A stretch of DNA of 64,000 nt from Lineus longissimus (GCF_910592395.1 NC_088317.1:12958001-13022000); one strand, 5' to 3'. Numbered from the stretch's first letter, positions 10,595 through 23,069 are shown. Made by a program: numbers and translations. The notes: a model not told the origin generated them from the sequence alone.

Positions 10595-12942
10595 TATATA
10601 TATGTTTATTCGTACTGAGGAAATCTAGTACAATTTGAAACAGTAAGCAAGTTAAGAAAATACAGAAAAGAACATTACACTGAATACAGACAAAGCAATG
10701 TACAATATACTTAATTCGACATTCTACTAATGTCCCTGCATCTTTGAGTAATCAACATGACAGACTTTCTCAGTTCACACACAGCATTTCTATCATGTCA
10801 CTGATTTCATAAAAATTGAGTTGGTCATCTCCCGAGTCCCTCATCTCAAGTAAATCCTTAATAAAAGCCCCCCTTTGTTGAACTATAACATCATCATTGA
10901 TTTCCATATCGTCTACATTTAGAGCGGGTAAATGAAACCTACTAACGTTATATTTGTGACATATGTGCTTAAGGCTGCCGCTGAACGAGGATCTACTCCC
11001 GTGTACTGCCAGCCCTAAGCACATTCTAACAACAACACTGCTAGACCTTTCCATCATATGATAAAAGTTCACGACCCTGCGTTCTAACAAACTCTGGATT
11101 GTACAGTCACCTATAATATGAGGCAGTAAAACATTGTGTGTCCGTCGTGGAATGTCCATGGTACGTCGAATGCATTTTCGCCAAGCCACATATACATTAT
11201 CGATGGTGGGCTTTGACAAATCCCACAGTGAGCATCCATAAAAAGAGGTACAGTAGCTTTTAAATAAAGAGTATTTAACCATTGCTGAGGCATGACCGAA
11301 TTGGGATAATAAAATATTTGTTTTCTTGTACAGATCGTTCACACTTTACTCAATTCGTATCCTATTTGATTCTGGCCCGATTGGTATGCCCAGGTGAATC
11401 TCCGATACACTGGGTTTAAGAACCACACCACTAAACTGAACCTCAATACCGGCAACATCCCGCATTCCAAACACTAATAATCTGCTTTTCGCCGCATTAA
11501 ACCTAACTTTAAACTCTATTGAAAAATCATCGCATACATCTAAAAGTTTCCGTAGCGCAAGGAGAGATGGTGATAAAATGATAACATCATCTGCATAAGC
11601 GAAAGCAGCACAAAACAAATGCCCTATGTGACACCCAAGTTTGGAATTCTTAAGACTAACGAGCAGTTCGTCCAGGTACAGATTGAACAGGATCGGGGAA
11701 AGAACCCCACCCTGCTTGACACCATTGGAAACACTAAAAACATCTGAAGTATACACTCCCCATCTCACACGCATTTTCTGCGTCGTGTATATCGAAGCTA
11801 GAAGCCGGGCCACCAGTGGGCAAACACCTTTCTTTAAGAGAACATTAAATAGCTTTGTGAAATTAACACAATCAAACGCCTTACTGGCATCCAACATAAC
11901 ACAGAACACGGGTGTATCACTTTCAACATAGTACTGAATCACTTCCTCTACCACAAAACCACATGTTGTTGTCGATGACCCTTTTTTGAATCCAAACTGT
12001 TCGTCACTAGATATAAGAGAGTCACCATACTTGTGTAATATAACATAATCTAGGATCTTTCCAATGATACTGCTCAACGCTATCCCCCGATAGTTCTCAG
12101 AATTGGTCAATGACTTTCGCCCGTCCTTGGGGATTGGTACAATGGTGGACCTGGATATGGCGCCAGGTACACAGCCATGGTCAAACATCATATTCAACAG
12201 GAACGACAAGTATACCCTGAGCAGACGACTACCATTTATATAATGATTGGACATAAGTAGGACAGGAGTATCATCGTTCTTGCCAGCCTTCAGACGACCG
12301 ATACCCAGTGTAATGTCTTCAACAGAAATATGATGCGTATATCTACAAGTCCCAACTTGGCACGCTTGGGTGATTCCTTCCTGACATTTTTCATTAAAAG
12401 CTAATAGATCATTTTCTTGATAGGGAACAGAATTGTGAAGAGTTGAGAATTTGTGTTTGAAAAGGTTGCAAATTTTATCCCGTCCAGTATTCCATCCATA
12501 CTATTGGGATTCTCGGCATTTTTCCCTTTGACCCTTTTAACCTCACTCCAAAAATCATTAGGTTTTTTGTCGCTCAAAGCACTGGCCAGTTTATTAGCTG
12601 ATACTTTATTCCTATCTCTCTTTGCCTTACGCACCGCTAGGTGATAACCAGCGCGCGTACGCCTGCGGATATCAGCAACGTACCCATCTCTAGGTCTACC
12701 ATTGTCCTTCCACAGGTTGTGCCAGAACATAGCTGTATCTCTTAAATGCCTAACTTCATCGTTCCATCCAGCAGTGCCATTATGATTCCGACCGTATCCC
12801 CGCTCATTATTTGGTATACATCTATCACCAGCCAACAGACAGGCATTAACAATGTCATCATGAAAAGAATCAATTTCATTAAAATGGTCCCGACACAGTC
12901 GATCATTACACCGCATAGCATTTAACGGAACATTTATGTTTG
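10595..12942 (-). pseudogene. LINE A: 5'-truncated non-LTR retrotransposon with reverse transcriptase
   Basis: Read on the minus strand, 12942 back to about 12400 is the linker after the endonuclease (SNINVPLNAMRCNDRLCRDH...GWNDEVRHLRDTAMFWHNLW...KKPNDFWSEVKRVKG). 12254-11346 is the reverse transcriptase: VPIPKDGRKSLTNSENYRGI, DEQFGFKKGSSTTTC, VMLDASKAFDCVN, SNGVKQGGVLSPILFNLYLD, and catalytic FAYADDVIIL. 11342-10770 is the C-terminal thumb/tail. There is one frameshift near 12400 and one in-frame TAA at 11346-11348; otherwise the RT is uninterrupted. The endonuclease is missing through 5' truncation. The 3' end, at the low coordinate, is a short (TA)n tail. Flanked by a 28-bp target duplication (10567-10594 and 13237-13264). 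The clade is not assigned. Confidence 0.88.
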
Positions 12943-13236
12943 ATAGCATTCCGCGAAGATGACGTCACTGCAGCTGCTGCCCTCTATTTCCCCATCGCTG
13001 AATTACAGGCAATGTCGGACAAACATGCGGTTTCGTAATGGATTCAGGCTTTCTAACTAGGGCAGTTAGATTCAATCTGGCACATGTCCGAGTGTTGGAA
13101 ATACTACATAATTGTTCTGAATATTTCTCTCTATGATTCTATGGTATCATTCATGCTAAAAACAATGCAGGGTCAAAGATAATTGACTTTGAAATAAGCT
13201 CAAATGTGTAGAAATAAGTGTCGATGTCCGACTGTC
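12943..13236 (+). repeat. 294-bp copy of MITE 9783-10076 at the LINE A 5' junction
   Basis: Starts exactly at the MITE terminus (ATAGCATTCCGCGAAG) and ends mid-element at GTCCGACTGTC, then passes directly into the 28-bp target duplication. It differs from 9783-10076 at only about three positions. The right ~75 bp of the MITE are absent. Confidence 0.9.
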
Positions 13237-14354
13237 TAGCTGGGTCCAAATACATCAGATAATACATGACCAACTAGACATACCATTCTCTGCTGAAAAC
13301 CGCATTCAATTATCTTATTCTATCTCTGTGATATTAAAAAAAACCTGTGAATATTTACTTTCTGGAAGGACTGTACATGTAGGCAGAGTGTATAACGAAA
13401 CCACTCATTTGAGGTAAATGCCTCGCGTTTGTTGCAGTAATGAAGCTCATCACATACCATTTACACGTCTGTAAAAACTGCATGAATATGTCTCCGGACG
13501 AAAAGAGTTTAAAGATTATATATGTTGAAATTTGCAGAGTTTTGCAGCCGTGACGGGGTCTCGTAAAGACAGGACCACTGAACCTTCTGGTCTTCCCATC
13601 ACCTGACTGATACACATCGGTTCTGTATACGATCAAATCTAAAGCACATTTTGTATACAAGGACTGCAAATTCCATTTAAAGTTTTTCTGCGAATTTCAG
13701 TCAACCTAAGCTTTTGTATCCTAGCTGTCCATACTAAAGTTTCTGTCATTAAATTCCTATGATTTGAACTCGTTTTATAGTCAATCGTTCCAGCTATGGT
13801 CAAATATGACGAAAAATTAATACCGGTTTACTCAATCATAAAAACAATACTCACACACCTGCCAAAAAACGGAAGTGGGAAATAAATAAAATCCTGGGCT
13901 GAAACATGTTAGACACATACAGTTCTACCAGAAAGTAAATGTCCACATATTCTAAAAATATCACAGAGAAAGAATGAGACAATTTAATGCGGTTTTCAGC
14001 AGAAAATGTAATATCTAGTTGGTCATATATATATATATGTTGTATCAGCTAATTCTGTCTCTTCATTATGTAACAGGTAAAAAGTATCTTTTTTATTTTA
14101 TTTCATTTTTTTCCTTTTCACGATGTATGGGTGAACTATGATGTAACAAAGGTGTTTTTGCTTTCATTACTAGAAAATTCCTGCTAAATTCTTTCATTTT
14201 GGAGATTAGTTTCAGCTCGCTACAGGTGATTTTTTTTTTAGACAGCTGGTGACCTTTGAGAACACCCCTCATAGACAGCAATGCAGTCAGTCAGGGTCGT
14301 TATGGCCAACTCAGCTCATACATGGTGGATTGGGGATCTTTATCAATGGATATG

Positions 14355-14460
14355 GAAGAGATTAAAAAAATAACATAAAAATCCTGAAATAAAAAAAAGT
14401 GATTTTTGGACCTTTTTGAAACGTTTGTTACATAATGAAGTGATGGAATTAGATGCATCG
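14355..14460 (+). repeat. Foldback arm fragment, direct orientation
   Basis: Resembles 10500-10575: AAATAAAAAA.AGTGA.TTTTGGAC, then TTGTTACATAATGAAG.GA..G.ATTAG. It lies between the foldback element and the 3' tail of LINE B. Confidence 0.55.
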
Positions 14461-14471
14461 AAAAACAACAG

Positions 14472-17400
14472 ATATGAATGAATGAATGAATGAATGAAAT
14501 TTACATTTATATACCGCAAAATCCAAATTTTGCTCTACTGCGGTGTTTCAAAATATCGTCTGAACAGATGTGTTTTTAGCCCGCACCTGAAAATAGCAAC
14601 AGTCTCAGCCTTTTTAATCTCAATGCTGAGCTCATTCCAAAGTCTGGCCGCCTGTACAAGGAAGCTCCTGCCACCGTACGTCTCCTGGCGATACCTGGGG
14701 ATCCTCAGGAGACATTTGTCTTCGGACCTCAGGGATCGCCCGGAGTCACAAGATGGGAGGAGCTCGGATATGTAAGCAGGGGCAAGTCCGTTTCTTGCTT
14801 TGTATAAGAGGAGCATTGTCTTGAACTCTATACGTTCACGGATTGGTAGCTAATGTAGACTTCTCAGCACGGGGGTAATAATGGTCACGTTTACGCGTCC
14901 CTGAACCTGAACCTTTTGTAGCTGGTCAAGTACATTTTCATCGGCACCAACGAGCAGGCTATTACAACAATCCAGTATGGATATGACAGTTGATTGCACT
15001 AGAAGTTTCGTAGCTTCTTGCGTAAGAGGCTTTCGAATGCGGCCAATGTTTCGGATTTGAAATGTTGCACACTGTAATAACTTGTTCACATGCGGCCCCA
15101 TTGACAGCGTTTGAGCAAACATAACACCAAGATTTCTGACTGGGTCAGTTGACACATTGACCTTTATGCCAGCGACCATCAGGGCATGGATATTGAGTGA
15201 ATTTACGACTCTCTGAGACCCAAACAACTTGATCTCCGTCTTGGTGGGATTTCCCTTGAGTTTGTTTTCCGACAACCAGTTCTGAACTGAGGCGAGACAG
15301 TCTTCGAGACTTTTGACACGTAACATCACTTAACTTACTTGGAGGGCGACATATAGCTGATTGTCGTCAGCATACCCATGATGTGGATTCGCACCATGGT
15401 CTATCAGATGTCAAGTGGAATTATATATATAAGAAATAGAATGGGGCCCAACACAGACCCTTGGGGCACACCACAAGAAAGCGTCCTGGCTGATGACTTT
15501 TTCCCGTTTATTAGAATGCGTTGAACTCTGTCAGTTAGATATGATTCAAACTACTTTAGTGCTGTGCCACTGATGCCCACAAGCTTTTCGAGCCGCTCAA
15601 GGAGGATCCTGTGATCAATCGTGTCGAGTGCGGCACTTAAATGCAGTAGGACAAGAATTGCAGCTCCTTGTTCATTCACCATCATCCTGATGTTGTTCTG
15701 CACTCTCAGTAGGGCAGTTTCCGTGCTGTGATGAGGTTTATATGCGGACTGGAACACATATGTCCATGTGCTTTGTCAGACGGGATGCAACGACCCGTTC
15801 CAATACCTTGGATAAGAACGATAAATTGCTCACAGGGCGAAAGTTTTGTAGGCACTCCGGGTCAAATTGTGGCTTCTTTAGCAACTGTGTCACAAGCGCG
15901 TTCTTGAGTGACTGAGGGACTTCCCCATCTCTCAGAGAAGCATTGATGACATTCAGTAGGATGGGGCCCAGTACATCGGTGGCCGATTTGACCATCCATG
16001 TAAGAAGCGGGTCCAGTTTGCAAGACTTGCACGGTGATTTTTTGCAAGAGTAACTAGTTCGTCGTGGTTAGCAGGCTCGAACTCCGCAAAGCCCTGGATT
16101 GGGTCAGCCATAGTCTCACAGGTTGTAGCATCACTGGCATTATCAGATCCAACGCTAGCATCGCTGTCAGACGCTAATCCAAGTCGGATTTTTTCAATTT
16201 TGTCATTGAAAAAGCCCGGAAATCTATTTGCAAGTTCACAGGGGTCCAAATGCTTTGGCAGTTTCACTTCGCGAGCTGTGTGAAAAATGCGCTTGAAGAT
16301 TCCTTGCATTTCCTTGGCATTCGAGCCAGCATCATTGATTTTCTTGATGAAATATGCAGACTTGGTGGCATGTAGTTGGATGTTGAATGCATTTCGTACC
16401 TCTTGAAACACTTGTCTGTGCACAGTCAGTTGCGTTTTTCGCCACATGTTCTCGGCCTTTCGCTTTTTGCGCTTCGCTTCATTGAGTTCTGGTGTAAACC
16501 ACGGCTGTGAGGGACGGATAGTGACTGCTTTCACATTCTCCGGCGCATGTTGATCAAGAAGATTATTTAATTCCTTGTTGTATGCATCACACAGACAACT
16601 GACACTTTGATCAGATGCGGGCCACTTTACCTGGCCAATGTCCCCCTTGAATGCAGTCTGATCGATATTTCGAAGTTTTCTAGTAGCGATACTGACACGT
16701 TGGTGCGAAGGTTTTGGATAGCATAATTTAGCAACAACTAAATTGTGATCCGATATCCGATCTGATATCCGACACCTGGCACCAGACTGGAAATTACACG
16801 ACTGTTCGTGCGGGTGATGGCGAAGTCCAATGTGTAAAGTGAGCGATGTGTCGGAAAATCGATATGTTGGACAAGGTCACAAGATTCTTAGAGATCGAGG
16901 AAGCGCCGTACTACTCCCTTGCTTGGCTCAACCAGGTGAAAGTTGATATCCCCGGTAATGAAGGCATCTCCAGGAATCATTGCTATCTCATGAAGATGCG
17001 GCGGGAATTCTTCGAAGAAAAGTGGAACTGTGAGTTTGTTTTTCTTTGATGGTGGAGGTCTATAAACAACAATCACATTTAAGCACTTTCCGCCCACACT
17101 GAAAACGATGTTGCATGTCTCGAAACTTGGAGCACTCTGATTGGAAGAGCAAGAAGAAACTGTCAGTCCTGACTTATAGAGTATCGCTACTCCACCATAG
17201 CCTTTTTTCCCTTTCGTGGCACACTAAAGAGTTTGTATCCGGATATTGCCAGGGCCTTTAAGAACATCTCATCTTTCGCCTTTGAGGTTACCCACGTTTC
17301 CGTGAAAGCGAAAATGTCAACATCGTGCTCTGTGATGATGTCCTGTATGCAATCCACTTTGTTTCGGATAGATTGTGCATTTAGAATGGCAACTGTCAAT

Positions 17401-18320
17401 TCGGACGTCACTTTTCTTTTGACACGTAAAGCCCACAGCACACTAGCCGCCAACTTCGGCGTTCACTGGCGTTTTTTGCCGCAAGAGTCCTGAACGCCTG
17501 AAAAATCCTTAGTCTGCTACGAACGGCGTCGGCGAACGCGACTTGCCGCGACTTGCCGCAACTAAACGCCAAATATCTAACATGTTTGATTTTTGACGCG
17601 TGTCGCCGCGTTTGAACGCAAGAAGAAGCCAGGTGTGCTACGGCTTGCCGCCTGAATTGGCGTCGGCGGCGAGGCTATGGCCGATCAGTATGCGTCTTGA
17701 AGTCACATGATTTCAAAATGGCAGCCTAAAGTGGCGGAAAAGACGCTACTGGACGCCGATTCTGGGCAGGTGTCGTCTGACCGGGATCCACTGGCCGCCA
17801 ACTTCGGCGTCGAGAGGCGTCAGCTGAACGCTTCTTGTCGCCAAAGTTGGCGGCTAGAGTGCTGCTGGCTTAAACGAACCCCAGCCCGCTTTCCTTCAGG
17901 TCTGTGAAATCTCTTGATCGGTTCTGGCACAATGACTCTCCTTGTAGAATTGTCCAAGTTGGTAATCCAGGAGTGTTCATGATCAAAGTTCTGCTTGGAT
18001 AGAGACATCAGGTAATCCCTGGAATAGGTGATCTGCATGGTCACACTTGGTGTACAAAAATCCTGCGTGTATAATACTAGTATGTACAGCATGTACAAAA
18101 ATGGCACCAATGTCCAGTAGCAAAAATGAGGAAAATAAACGGTCATTCGCACTGGTTCGTGAGATAGTCTTATCCACTTAGAAATTTCAGTAACCTGATC
18201 CACGAATGTTCATAGATGACGATGCGTAATGAGATCTGTTGAAGGAGGCGTTTATCCACTGTAGACAATGATTTTGTAGGAGCTGATATGGAAGGCTGCT
18301 ACAAAGCGCCACTCCAATAT
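14472..18320 (-). pseudogene. LINE B: decayed CR1-superfamily-like non-LTR retrotransposon
   Basis: A minus-strand ORF2-type polyprotein broken into many frames. From 5' to 3': LPEPIKRFHRPEGKRAGVR near 17900; APE endonuclease (VAILNAQSIRNKVDCIQ, DIFAFTETWV, VIVVYRPPPSKKN, FITGDINFHL) 17453-16888; linker (QPWFTPELNEAKRKKRKAEN) 16534-15953; RT ([62 protein letters not shown]) 15995-15330; C-terminal region (ENKLKGNPTKTEIKLFGSQR, LYKARNGLAPAYISELLP, LWNEL) 15329-14535. The Asp expected in LLDLSAAFD is His (LLHLSAALD), so the RT is dead as well as frameshifted. The 3' end at 14472-14492 is a (TGAA)n tail, as in CR1/L2-type LINEs. A MITE at 17429-17871 interrupts the 5' part. Confidence 0.87.
17429..17871. 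mobile_element. ~440-bp MITE inside LINE B
   Basis: Terminal inverted repeats: AAGCCCACAGCACACTAGCC on the left, matched on the right by ...GGCTAGAGTGCTGCTGGCTT, and extending through GCCAACTT. The interior is GC-richer and full of GCCGC/GGCGT motifs. It separates LINE B EGKRAGVR (near 17900) from ALRVKRKVTSELTVAILN (17440), which would otherwise adjoin. The target duplication was not resolved. Confidence 0.8.
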
Positions 18321-18327
18321 CACAACA

Positions 18328-18446
18328 TATATGACCAACTAAATATACCATACTCTGCTGAAAACCGTATTCAAATATCTTTTTTTATCTCTATGATATT
18401 TTAAAAAAACGATAGACATTTACTTTCTGGTAGGACTGCACATCTA
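18328..18446 (+). repeat. Solo inner arm of the foldback family
   Basis: Matches 13264-13375: ATGACCAACTA.A.ATACCAT, CTCTGCTGAAAACCG.ATTCAA, ATTTACTTTCTGG.AGGACTG. It abuts the 5' boundary of LINE B. No partner arm was seen nearby. Confidence 0.75.
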
Positions 18447-19819
18447 GCCTGAATCAAAATCACCAGATTTAAAACCTCCAGCGCTGAAATAATTATCGAA
18501 CAGGCCATCATGATAAGCATCGCGGCACGTCGAAGTATGCACTACATTTACCTGCTCATGACACCACCAAACCGTTAATCCTGTACTGCAGAGCCCACAT
18601 GGACGGCTTATCATACACTGCGAGATGCGGAATACGAAATCACGAGATGTCAACTTCGGTCCTGTCGGAAGGAATACCACCCGCCACAGAACGAATGCGT
18701 TGCGAATGTGGTTGCGCCACTAACTTTGCGCTCTTTTCCGGATACGGAAATGCAACCTCTTTAGCGCCTGCGCACTTGCGCAGCGGGAATCTTGGGACTC
18801 GTTTGGGAGTTTTTCCCGAATGTACGCATGATGACGTGCCCCATTAACAGGACATAACATCTATTTTAAAATGCGTTTCCAAAGTGATAGCATGAGGACA
18901 ACCCATTTGCGTCGTGTATCACTGGAAACGCCCGATTCCCCTAATTCTGCAGGATGCTAAATCGGACATTTTATTTTTTTAAATAAATCATAACCGTCGC
19001 ATTTGCACTTAGTTCTGTTCACCATCCCAAATGGCAATATTGGCAATTGGGCCGGACAATCACGGAAGACCCCAAATATCATACATTTCATATCATATCA
19101 TACATTTCTTCCTGAATAATTCTTACGGTGACCATTCTCCCATGAAAGACAGTTTCTTACGCTTCACAAAAATCAAAAAAAATCGACGGTCAACCATTGA
19201 ACTTTTGAGATATATATATGTTTAATTTTGCACAAATCAGCGAAAAACGCGCCAGCTGGCACTTGACGGCATTTCAACACGGGGCCGACGCACATCCCAA
19301 GTTCAGTGTAAACATACGTCAGCAACAACAGTAAAATGCGTAGTTTCTTGTTAGCCGCCTATTGAGTAGCGCTTCAGGTTTCAGAAACTCCAAAAACATG
19401 TTTTTGCCAAAACAACTGCTATATCAACACTGGCATACTGTGAGGACAAAGAAATCAATGATTTTTTAGGAACTACGGTCAGGGCTTGGCAGCGCATGTA
19501 TACAAAAAAACTCCCTAATGAGACCTTAAGGTAAGGTTGATGTCTCGCCTTTCGTGCCGTGGGACATTGCAAAGCCTGGCATTTATTTCGTTATTTTGCC
19601 AAGAACCCAAAGAGGTAAATATAGCTAAAGGCATCTAATGCTAAGATAAACTACCCATGTCACAGCGTATTTCGTATAGGTTAAGCTTGAGACCTCTTAA
19701 AAAGCTGTAATTTGGCATGTTATATCGAGTGAGTCATCCGAGAACTTATTCGTCAAATCTGCTCCCCCGCCATTACTGTCTTCTACTTTCGGGACTGGTA
19801 GTATTGCCAGACATACTTT
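18447..19819. other. Intergenic, no feature recognised
   Basis: Short frames only; none resembles a known protein. It contains a TATCATATCATACATTTC-type short AT repeat near 19085. Confidence 0.4.
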
Positions 19820-20150
19820 ATTCTCGGTTTTAAACGACCAGTCCTTCGGCCTTGCCCCAAATCACGATCACAATACTGCATAGCCACATTCATGAATGGT
19901 GGCATGTCTTCAAGCGAGAATTCTGTCTCGATTGGCTAGTTCAGCAATGAATTGACATATTTGACGTAACCGGCTGGTTATCATACTAGTAATCCACACC
20001 ATTTCTTCAATGAGCGGCAAAGCTAAGATTACACACAGCGGACCTATGCTCCGGATTTGCCCGAGCGTTGGCAATGCTAAATTATGACCGCCTCGGTGTT
20101 GAAAAGAGGCTGGACAAACTACACACTTAACATCGTTTAAAACCGAGAAT
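19820..20150. mobile_element. Candidate 331-bp MITE with an 18-bp perfect inverted repeat
   Basis: ATTCTCGGTTTTAAACGA at 19820-19837 is exactly complementary to TCGTTTAAAACCGAGAAT at 20133-20150. No coding sequence and no clear target duplication. Confidence 0.5.
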
Positions 20151-20388
20151 GGGGTATTTTAACATGATGTATGTAGGCCCATAATGGTCCATAACCTCAA
20201 GCTGCGTCTGTATACCAGTTTGCTTGCAGGTAATTTCCGATGTAACACTGGACAATTGTCCTGAAATGCTGATTGTTGGCACCAGTATTAGTTCTGCTGA
20301 ATATCGTCAGATAGCAGCCCCTCAGTGTCCGTGGGTTTGAGACAAAGGAACAACCAACTGTTTATATCAAGAAGACATTAATTTTATT

Positions 20389-21481
20389 GGGCCATATGAA
20401 TAAAAACTAGCACTTGCTTTCTCTACCGATTTTGAAGCATTTACTTGTACTCGTATGAATTAAACCGTAGCAAATGCTCAGAAATTTAAGTTCTTGCTAC
20501 AAGTCGAAGCAAACGCTTTTTAGCGTCTAGAATTTGCTTCGAAGGGGAGCAAATGCTTGTCTTCATTATGAATAAAGTGTAGCATAGGCTTTTAACTTGA
20601 TTGGGAATGCTTCGATTTTTCAAGGTTGCTCCTGAGGTGACTAGAAAGTTGAGGTAAAAGGGTTTGCCATCTTCCGAATGGCTGATTTTATAGGCTTTGG
20701 TCACGAACATTGTATTTGCCATGAAAGCCATGTCGGGTGGATACATATCATCAACTGCATCGATTTAATGAGGCCACGTGTAGCGGAGGTCATAGCATTT
20801 TACAATTTATTTGGAGGACACTCGAGATGGGTCTTTCATCACGAAAGACCAAACGTTAAATGTTTCTTCATAATCTGCAAGAACTCAGGTTTCGATCTGG
20901 CGAGGTGAAGGACAATTTTTTTCTATCAAAGTAATCATTCCAAAACAATTGTAAAGGTGGTCTCCCTTAGCAGTAGAGGCCTTCCCTTGACCTAGGTCTA
21001 TAATTTTTAACGTGGCAAATTATTTAACGGATGCAGGACTTCCCCAGTTGGATGACAGATGAGTCGGATGATGATGACGCGAAAGAGCGTGTCAACGAGG
21101 ACAGAACACTTTTAGCACTTTCGCAAACATCTTTTCATTAGGAAACCTCTTGACCCCCTATCGAATTTCTGGGTCAGTTTTTACTCCTCTCCCACACACA
21201 AAACTCAAGTGAAAGGCCCTGAATCTCTGGATGCTTGGCCCCCTTCTATATCAATACCGGAACCACAAGATGAAATAGCTCACCAGCACCGACCATTTAT
21301 AAGAAAGATGACATCGGGACTGACCTTCAAGCATTTGCTTGAAGATTTTTAGCAAAGCATTTGGAGTGAAAGGTCCACATTATTCATACGAAAAGAAACA
21401 TAATCTTCTACTTTTAGCAAATACTGTCTCGAACTGAAGGATTTGCTTCCAATGAAATGCTAGTTTTTATACATATGGCCC
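20389..21481. mobile_element. 1.1-kb inverted-repeat element with subterminal AGCAAATGCT motifs
   Basis: Ends GGGCCATATGAATAAAAACT(AGCA) and (TGCT)AGTTTTTATACATATGGCCC are inverted repeats of 24 bp with one mismatch. Within ~200 bp of each end the motif AGCAAATGCT or its close variants recurs (near 20434, 20470, 20508, 20550 at the left; 21329, 21353, 21416, 21445 at the right), as expected for clustered transposase-binding sites. The interior has no transposase. The superfamily is not assigned. Confidence 0.72.
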
Positions 21482-21737
21482 GTTGTCTCAGTTTACATGG
21501 AACGCAACAATTTATAATCGCCTCAATTTACGTGCTGATGTAGCAACGTTTTATATGATACAAACATTACTTTCAGATTTCACGGTTCAGCCTGTAGATT
21601 CCTCGAATTACTCCAAATAAACAACAATGCAGAATCGAGCCTGTCGAGTCCTTCAAGTTCATTTCATAGCCCAGGCAATTCCTACCCACGGCACTTACGG
21701 CAAAGGCGCACATTCATGAGACCGAGGCTATATTTGA

Positions 21738-23069
21738 GCTTTTGATAGAGTCCCGCATCATCTGTTAGTCCATAAGTTGCAGAGTTTTGGTATCAATGGT
21801 AGGCTGTTAAAATGGTTCAAATGTTATCTAACTGACAGGAAGCAAAGAGTGTGCATAAATGGCGAAGTCTCCACGGTTAAAGATGTAACCTCGGGTGTCC
21901 CTCAGGGCTCGATTCTAGGGCCGCTACTTTTTTATTGTATGTGAACGACCTCCCTGAAGTTATGGGCCAGAATACAACTATGTCTCTATTTGCAGATGAC
22001 TCAAACATGTATAGGTTGATTAAGTCGTTGGAGGATTGTCTGGCACTACAAGATGATCTTGAAAATGTAGCCCGTTGGTGTAAAACGTGGGGGATGTGCT
22101 TAAATGCAATTAAATGTCAATGTATGAGTATCACCAGGAAGCTTAACCCTACAGTATACTATTATAATATTCATGGTCGTGCTTTAACCAAGGTCGACAA
22201 CGTTCGGGACTTAGGTGTCGTGGTCAGTAGCGATTTGACTTTCAATTCTCATATAAATCTGACTGTTAAAAAGGCAAATCAGACTTGGGCAACGATTAAG
22301 CGTGTGCTTGATAGGAAAAGGAGCCCGAAATTAATGCGTCTGTTATTTGAATCCCTTGTCAGGTCAAAATTGGAATATAATTCCGTTTCTTGGGATCATA
22401 TCACGAGGGAAAACTTGGTCAAGCTAGAAAGGGTTCAACGCAGAGCCACACGGCATATGTTAGGTGGAGAACTAAGTTACAAAGAGAGGCTCTCTGTTAT
22501 GTCTATGTTACCTTTGTCTTACAGGCGGGAGATGGCTGACCTCAATTTTTTGCATAATTGCTTTATCGGTAAAATCGATTTGGACACTTCAAAATATATA
22601 TCTTTTAGAGAAAGGAGGGGTGACCCACTTCTTATACGTGGTGCTAGATGTAGGACGGAGACATATTGCCGGTCGTTTTTTAATCGTGTGGAGGGCACGT
22701 GGAATGCCCTGCCTATGAGTGTGCGTTGTGCGGCGAGTCCTAACGCCTTTTAGCGATCCGTCAGGGACTTTTATGAAAGCCAGCTGATGGAGCGTTTTGA
22801 CCCGGACAACGCGTGCTCATGGGTTGGGCGTTGCAGGTGTCCTTTTTGCCGCTATTAAAAGAATGCTTTTACATTTTTATTAAAATTATTATACTCTTTT
22901 AGGGGTCCCGTGAATGGGTCTTAATTGACCCTTTGGCGCTCCCTTTTGGGCACCTAGTTTTACTGTTATTTCGACCATATGTTTTATTTGTATTTTCATC
23001 ACTGTTGTTTTACTATGTATATAATTTTATGTTGGTGCTCAATAAAGTTGTTGAAATGAAATGAAATGA
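21738..23069 (+). pseudogene. LINE C: 5'-truncated non-LTR retrotransposon (RT 3' half)
   Basis: Coding remnants on + begin at FDRVPHHLLVHKLQSFGING (21739) and continue through LKWFKCYLTDRKQRVCINGE and TSGVPQGSILGPLLF. A one-base slip in a T run near 21930 intervenes, then YVNDLPEVMG, catalytic SLFADDSNMYR, the thumb (WCKTWGMCLNAIKCQ, VRDLGVVVSSDLTFNSHI) and the C-terminal LLFESLVRSKLEYNSVSWDH. A TAG at 22751-22753 interrupts the frame; without it the frame runs on to VGRCRCPFCRY and TAA at 22856-22858. The 3' end has an AATAAAG box at about 23041 and a short (AAATG)n tail. The N-terminal two thirds are missing. Confidence 0.87.

Larger units (their letters stand above)
10342..14262. mobile_element. 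Foldback element with ~350-bp inverted arms, split by LINE A
   Basis: The left arm is 10342-10594 continued, after the LINE A insertion, by 13265-13375. The right arm is 13918-14262 in inverted orientation. Shared blocks include CAGCTGTCT, CACCTGTAGCGAGCT, AAAGAATTTAGCAGGAATTT, GACCAACTAG, CTGCTGAAAACCGCATT and ATTTACTTTCTGG. Without the LINE and its duplicated flank it would be about 1.25 kb. It has no coding sequence. A further solo inner arm lies at 18328-18446 and a direct fragment at 14355-14460. Confidence 0.75.

Noticed and set aside
10595-18320. LINE A and LINE B as one element
   Set aside because: Each has its own RT and its own 3' tail, and the foldback arm and TSD lie between them; the RT sequences are clearly different.
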